DNA of 64,000 nucleotides from Liolophura sinensis (lineage: Eukaryota; Mollusca; Polyplacophora; Chitonida; Chitonidae): contig NW_027018042.1 in NCBI RefSeq assembly GCF_032854445.1, forward strand, positions 42,394 to 106,393, written 5' to 3'. Made by a program: the position numbers and the translations under genes. Below the pieces are notes generated by a model. It did no database searches. It saw nothing but the letters and a program-made list of their open reading frames with translations, and was not told the origin of the DNA. Below, piece after piece: positions 61,580 to 64,000 of this stretch (positions are counted from its first letter, which is position 1; every line of letters begins with the position of its first letter).

Positions 61580-64000
61580 ATGTCTTTATCTACGTGTAGA
61601 AAAACCACACCATTTGTACATAAAAAAACACAAGGTACTAGATACAGTCTGCTGTAAAAAGTACAACTGATCACTGACCCACATCAATAAGGTTCTAAAA
61701 GATGCGGAATTGGCCCAGGCATCGGCAGCTGTTTAGAAAATTGCAAATTTCCCTGGTTTCCATGGAGTAAGAGCCGTTGCTGGGCACGTGACTATGACAT
61801 CAATGATCATTCAATTGTCGCTACAGCCAAAAGTATTGGTCGGAGAGCAACGCGGTTTGCACCATTCGATTTCTCGTGACAAAATACGTCGGATTAGCCT
61901 CTTACCAGCAGCACTGGAACAGTTTTTCCACTTTTGCATCTTTTTGCCTGGTGTTTTTGTTAATTGAAATCGGATACACTGTACTATGCACAATCGCGAC
62001 TGGTCGGTTACTATATTCAACTTTTAAACTATACGTTATGTGCCCTTCGGTAGCCCAGAAGACGTCAAATCTTTGGGCTAAGCCCATTTAACTCATCCAG
62101 CAATTGTCTTACTTTTAAGTCCAAGACAATCTCAATGTCTTTATCTACGTGTAGAAAAACCACACCATTCGTACATAAAAAAAACAATGTACTAGATACA
62201 GTCTGCTGTAAAAAGTACAACTGATCACTGACCCACATCAATAAGGTTCTAATAGATGCGGAATTGGGCCAGGCATCGGCAGCTGTTAAAAAATTGCATA
62301 TTTCCCTGGTTTCCATGGAGTAAGAGCCGTTGCTGGGCACGTGACTATGACATCAATGATCATTCAATTGTCGCTACAGCCAAAAGTATTAGTCGGAGAG
62401 CAACGCAGTTTGCACCATTCGATTTCTCGTGACAAAATACGTCGGATTAGCCTCTTACCAGCAGCACTGGAACAGTTTTTCCACTTTTGCATTTTTGCCT
62501 GGTCTTTTTGTTAATTGAAATCGGATACACTGTACTATGCACAATCGCGACTGGTCGTTACTATATTCAACTTTTAACTATACGTTATGTGCCCTTCGGT
62601 AGCCCAGAAGACGTCAAATCTTTGGGCTAAGCCCATTTAACTCATCCAGCAATTGTCTTACTTTTAAGTCCAAAGACAATCTCAATGTCTTTATCTACGT
62701 GTAGAAAAACCACACTATTTGTACATAAAAAACACAATGTACTAGATACAGTCTGCTGTAAAAAGTACAACTGATCACTGACCCACATCAATAAGGTTCT
62801 AAAAGATGCGGAATTGGCCCAGGCATCGGCAGCTGTTTAGAAAATTGCAAATTTCCCTGGTTTCCATGGAGTAAGAGCCGTTGCTGGGCACGTGACTATG
62901 ACATCAATGATCATTCAATTGTCGCTACAGCCAAAAGTATTGGTCGGAGAGCAACGCGGTTTGCACATTCGATTTCTCGTGACAAAATACGTCGGATTAG
63001 CCTCTTACCAGCAGCACTGGAACAGTTTTTCCCACTTTTGCATTTTTGCCTGGTCTTTTTGTTAATTTAAAATCGGATACAATCTACTATGTACAATCGC
63101 GACTGGTCATTACTATATTCAACTTTTGACTGTAAGTTATGTGCCCTTCTGTACCAGAAGACGTCAAATCTTTGGGCTAAGCCCATTTAACTCACCCAGC
63201 AATTGTCTTACTTCTAAGTCCAAGACATCTCAATGTCTTTATCTACGTGTAGAAAAACCACACCATTTGTACATAAAAAACACAATGTACTAGATACAGT
63301 CTGCTGTAAAAAGAACAACTGATCACTGAACCACATCTATAAGGTTCTAAAAGATGCGGAATTGGCCCCAGGCATCGGCAGCTGTTTAAAAAATTGCAAA
63401 TTTCCCTGTTTCCATGGAGTAAGAGCCGTTGCTGGGCACGTGACTATGACATCAATGATCATTCAATTGTCGCTACAGCCAAAAGTATTGGTCGGAGAAC
63501 AACGCGGTTTGCACCATTCGATTTCTCGTGACAAAATACGTCGGATTAGCCTCTTACCAGCAGCACTGGAACAGTTTTTCCACTTTTGCATTTTTGCCTG
63601 GTCTTTTTGTTAATTGAAATCGGATACACTGTACTATGCACAATCGCGACTGGTCGTTACTATATTCAACTTTTAACTATACGTTATGTGCCCTTCGGTA
63701 GCCCAGAAGACGTCAAATCTTTGGGCTAAGCTCATTTAACTCATCCAGCAATTGTCTTACTTTTAAGTCCAAGACAATCTCAATGTCTTTATCTACGTGT
63801 AGAAAAACCACACCATTCGTACATAAAAAAACAATGTACTAGATACAGTCTGCTGTAAAAAAGTACAACTGATCACTGACCCACATCAATAAGGTTCTAA
63901 TAGATGCGGAATTGGGCCAGGCATCGGCAGCTGTTAAAAAATTGCATATTTCCCTGGTTTCCATGGAGTAAGAGCCGTTGCTGGGGCACGTGACTATGAC
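61580..64000 (+). repeat. F cassette, copy 4, running off the window
   Basis: M113-M117: the GGTGTTTTTG monomer, one long-A monomer (copies 1 and 3 have two), the TCTGTACCAG monomer (about 63,148), the common monomer and the start of a long-A monomer. It has many unshared one-base indels. The last monomer is cut after 218 bp by the window edge. Confidence 0.8.

Larger units (their letters stand above)
1..64000 (+). repeat. Tandem satellite array, ~550-bp monomer, 116 full copies
   Basis: The same ~550-bp unit is read head to tail on one strand throughout, with no inversion and no interrupting sequence. I phased it on the recurring ATGTCTTTATCTACGTGTAG. Monomer starts: 1, 551, 1101, 1652, 2202, 2751, 3301, 3851, 4402, 4952, 5501, 6051, 6601, 7150, 7700, 8250, 8800, 9349, 9900, 10450, 10997, 11547, 12098, 12649, 13197, 13747, 14298, 14848, 15397, 15946, 16496, 17046, 17596, 18146, 18696, 19245, 19796, 20346, 20895, 21444, 21994, 22544, 23093, 23642, 24192, 24747, 25300, 25850, 26401, 26950, 27501, 28051, 28602, 29150, 29700, 30250, 30799, 31350, 31900, 32450, 33001, 33550, 34100, 34650, 35199, 35749, 36299, 36848, 37397, 37947, 38496, 39045, 39595, 40146, 40696, 41246, 41797, 42346, 42895, 43445, 43995, 44545, 45094, 45643, 46192, 46742, 47291, 47841, 48390, 48939, 49489, 50036, 50585, 51135, 51684, 52234, 52785, 53334, 53882, 54432, 54984, 55531, 56081, 56630, 57180, 57730, 58279, 58828, 59376, 59926, 60479, 61029, 61580, 62135, 62685, 63233, 63783. 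Monomers differ by point changes and 1-3 base indels only. A centromeric or heterochromatic satellite is the inferred nature; host unknown. Confidence 0.98.

Noticed and set aside
1-64000. CRISPR-like regular repetition
   Set aside because: The repeat unit is about 550 bp with no unique spacers; the whole period is repeated.
1-64000. Transposable element insertion or array border
   Set aside because: Every stretch could be assigned to the monomer, with no target-site duplication, terminal repeat or unique flank anywhere in the window.

Overview
The whole window is one uninterrupted tandem satellite array. I see no gene, RNA gene, transposon, CRISPR array or unique sequence. A monomer of about 550 bp is repeated head to tail on one strand: 116 complete copies plus a 218-bp partial copy at the right edge. 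The mean period is 549.8 bp (range 547-555). The first monomer has 225 G+C in 550 bases (41%). The array runs off both ends of the window, so neither its borders nor its full size can be seen. Megabase-style satellite DNA with multi-monomer higher-order repeats (HORs) points to eukaryotic centromeric, pericentromeric or other heterochromatin. The clade cannot be named from this sequence, and I do not recognise the monomer.

Layout, with monomers numbered M1-M117 from the left. (A) 1-5,500: a five-monomer HOR present twice, offset exactly 2,750 bp, with about seven substitutions between copies. (5,501-11,546) M11-M21: an irregular mix of the same monomer kinds. (B) 11,547-21,760: a ten-monomer period (offset 5,498 bp) seen in two copies. 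(C) 19,796-24,191: a four-monomer HOR (offset 2,198 bp) nested on the end of the second B copy. (24,192-31,219) M45-M57: relatives of A and B monomers in new orders. (D) 31,220-47,180: a 16-monomer period (offset about 8,796 bp). (47,181-64,000): the monomer cassettes that make up D, here named E and F, recur at other spacings. The right half therefore looks like a shuffled set of multi-monomer modules.

All short open frames fall inside monomers and are by-products of the repeat. The period is usually not a multiple of three, both strands are 'open' at once in the same place, and no frame crosses a monomer. No protein-coding feature is annotated. Small sites recur in nearly every monomer: a CACGTG palindrome beside AATGATCATT, a GACGTC site, a TGGGCT-A-AGCCCA dyad, and two mutually exclusive short hairpins at the monomer junction. 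These are described once on the first monomer.

Unshared one-base indels are concentrated in a few patches (about 10.57-13.22, 24.43-26.15, 52.1-54.6 and 59.1-64.0 kb). They are almost absent from 13.7-24.3 and 29-49 kb. I read these patches as probable lower-quality consensus rather than biology.
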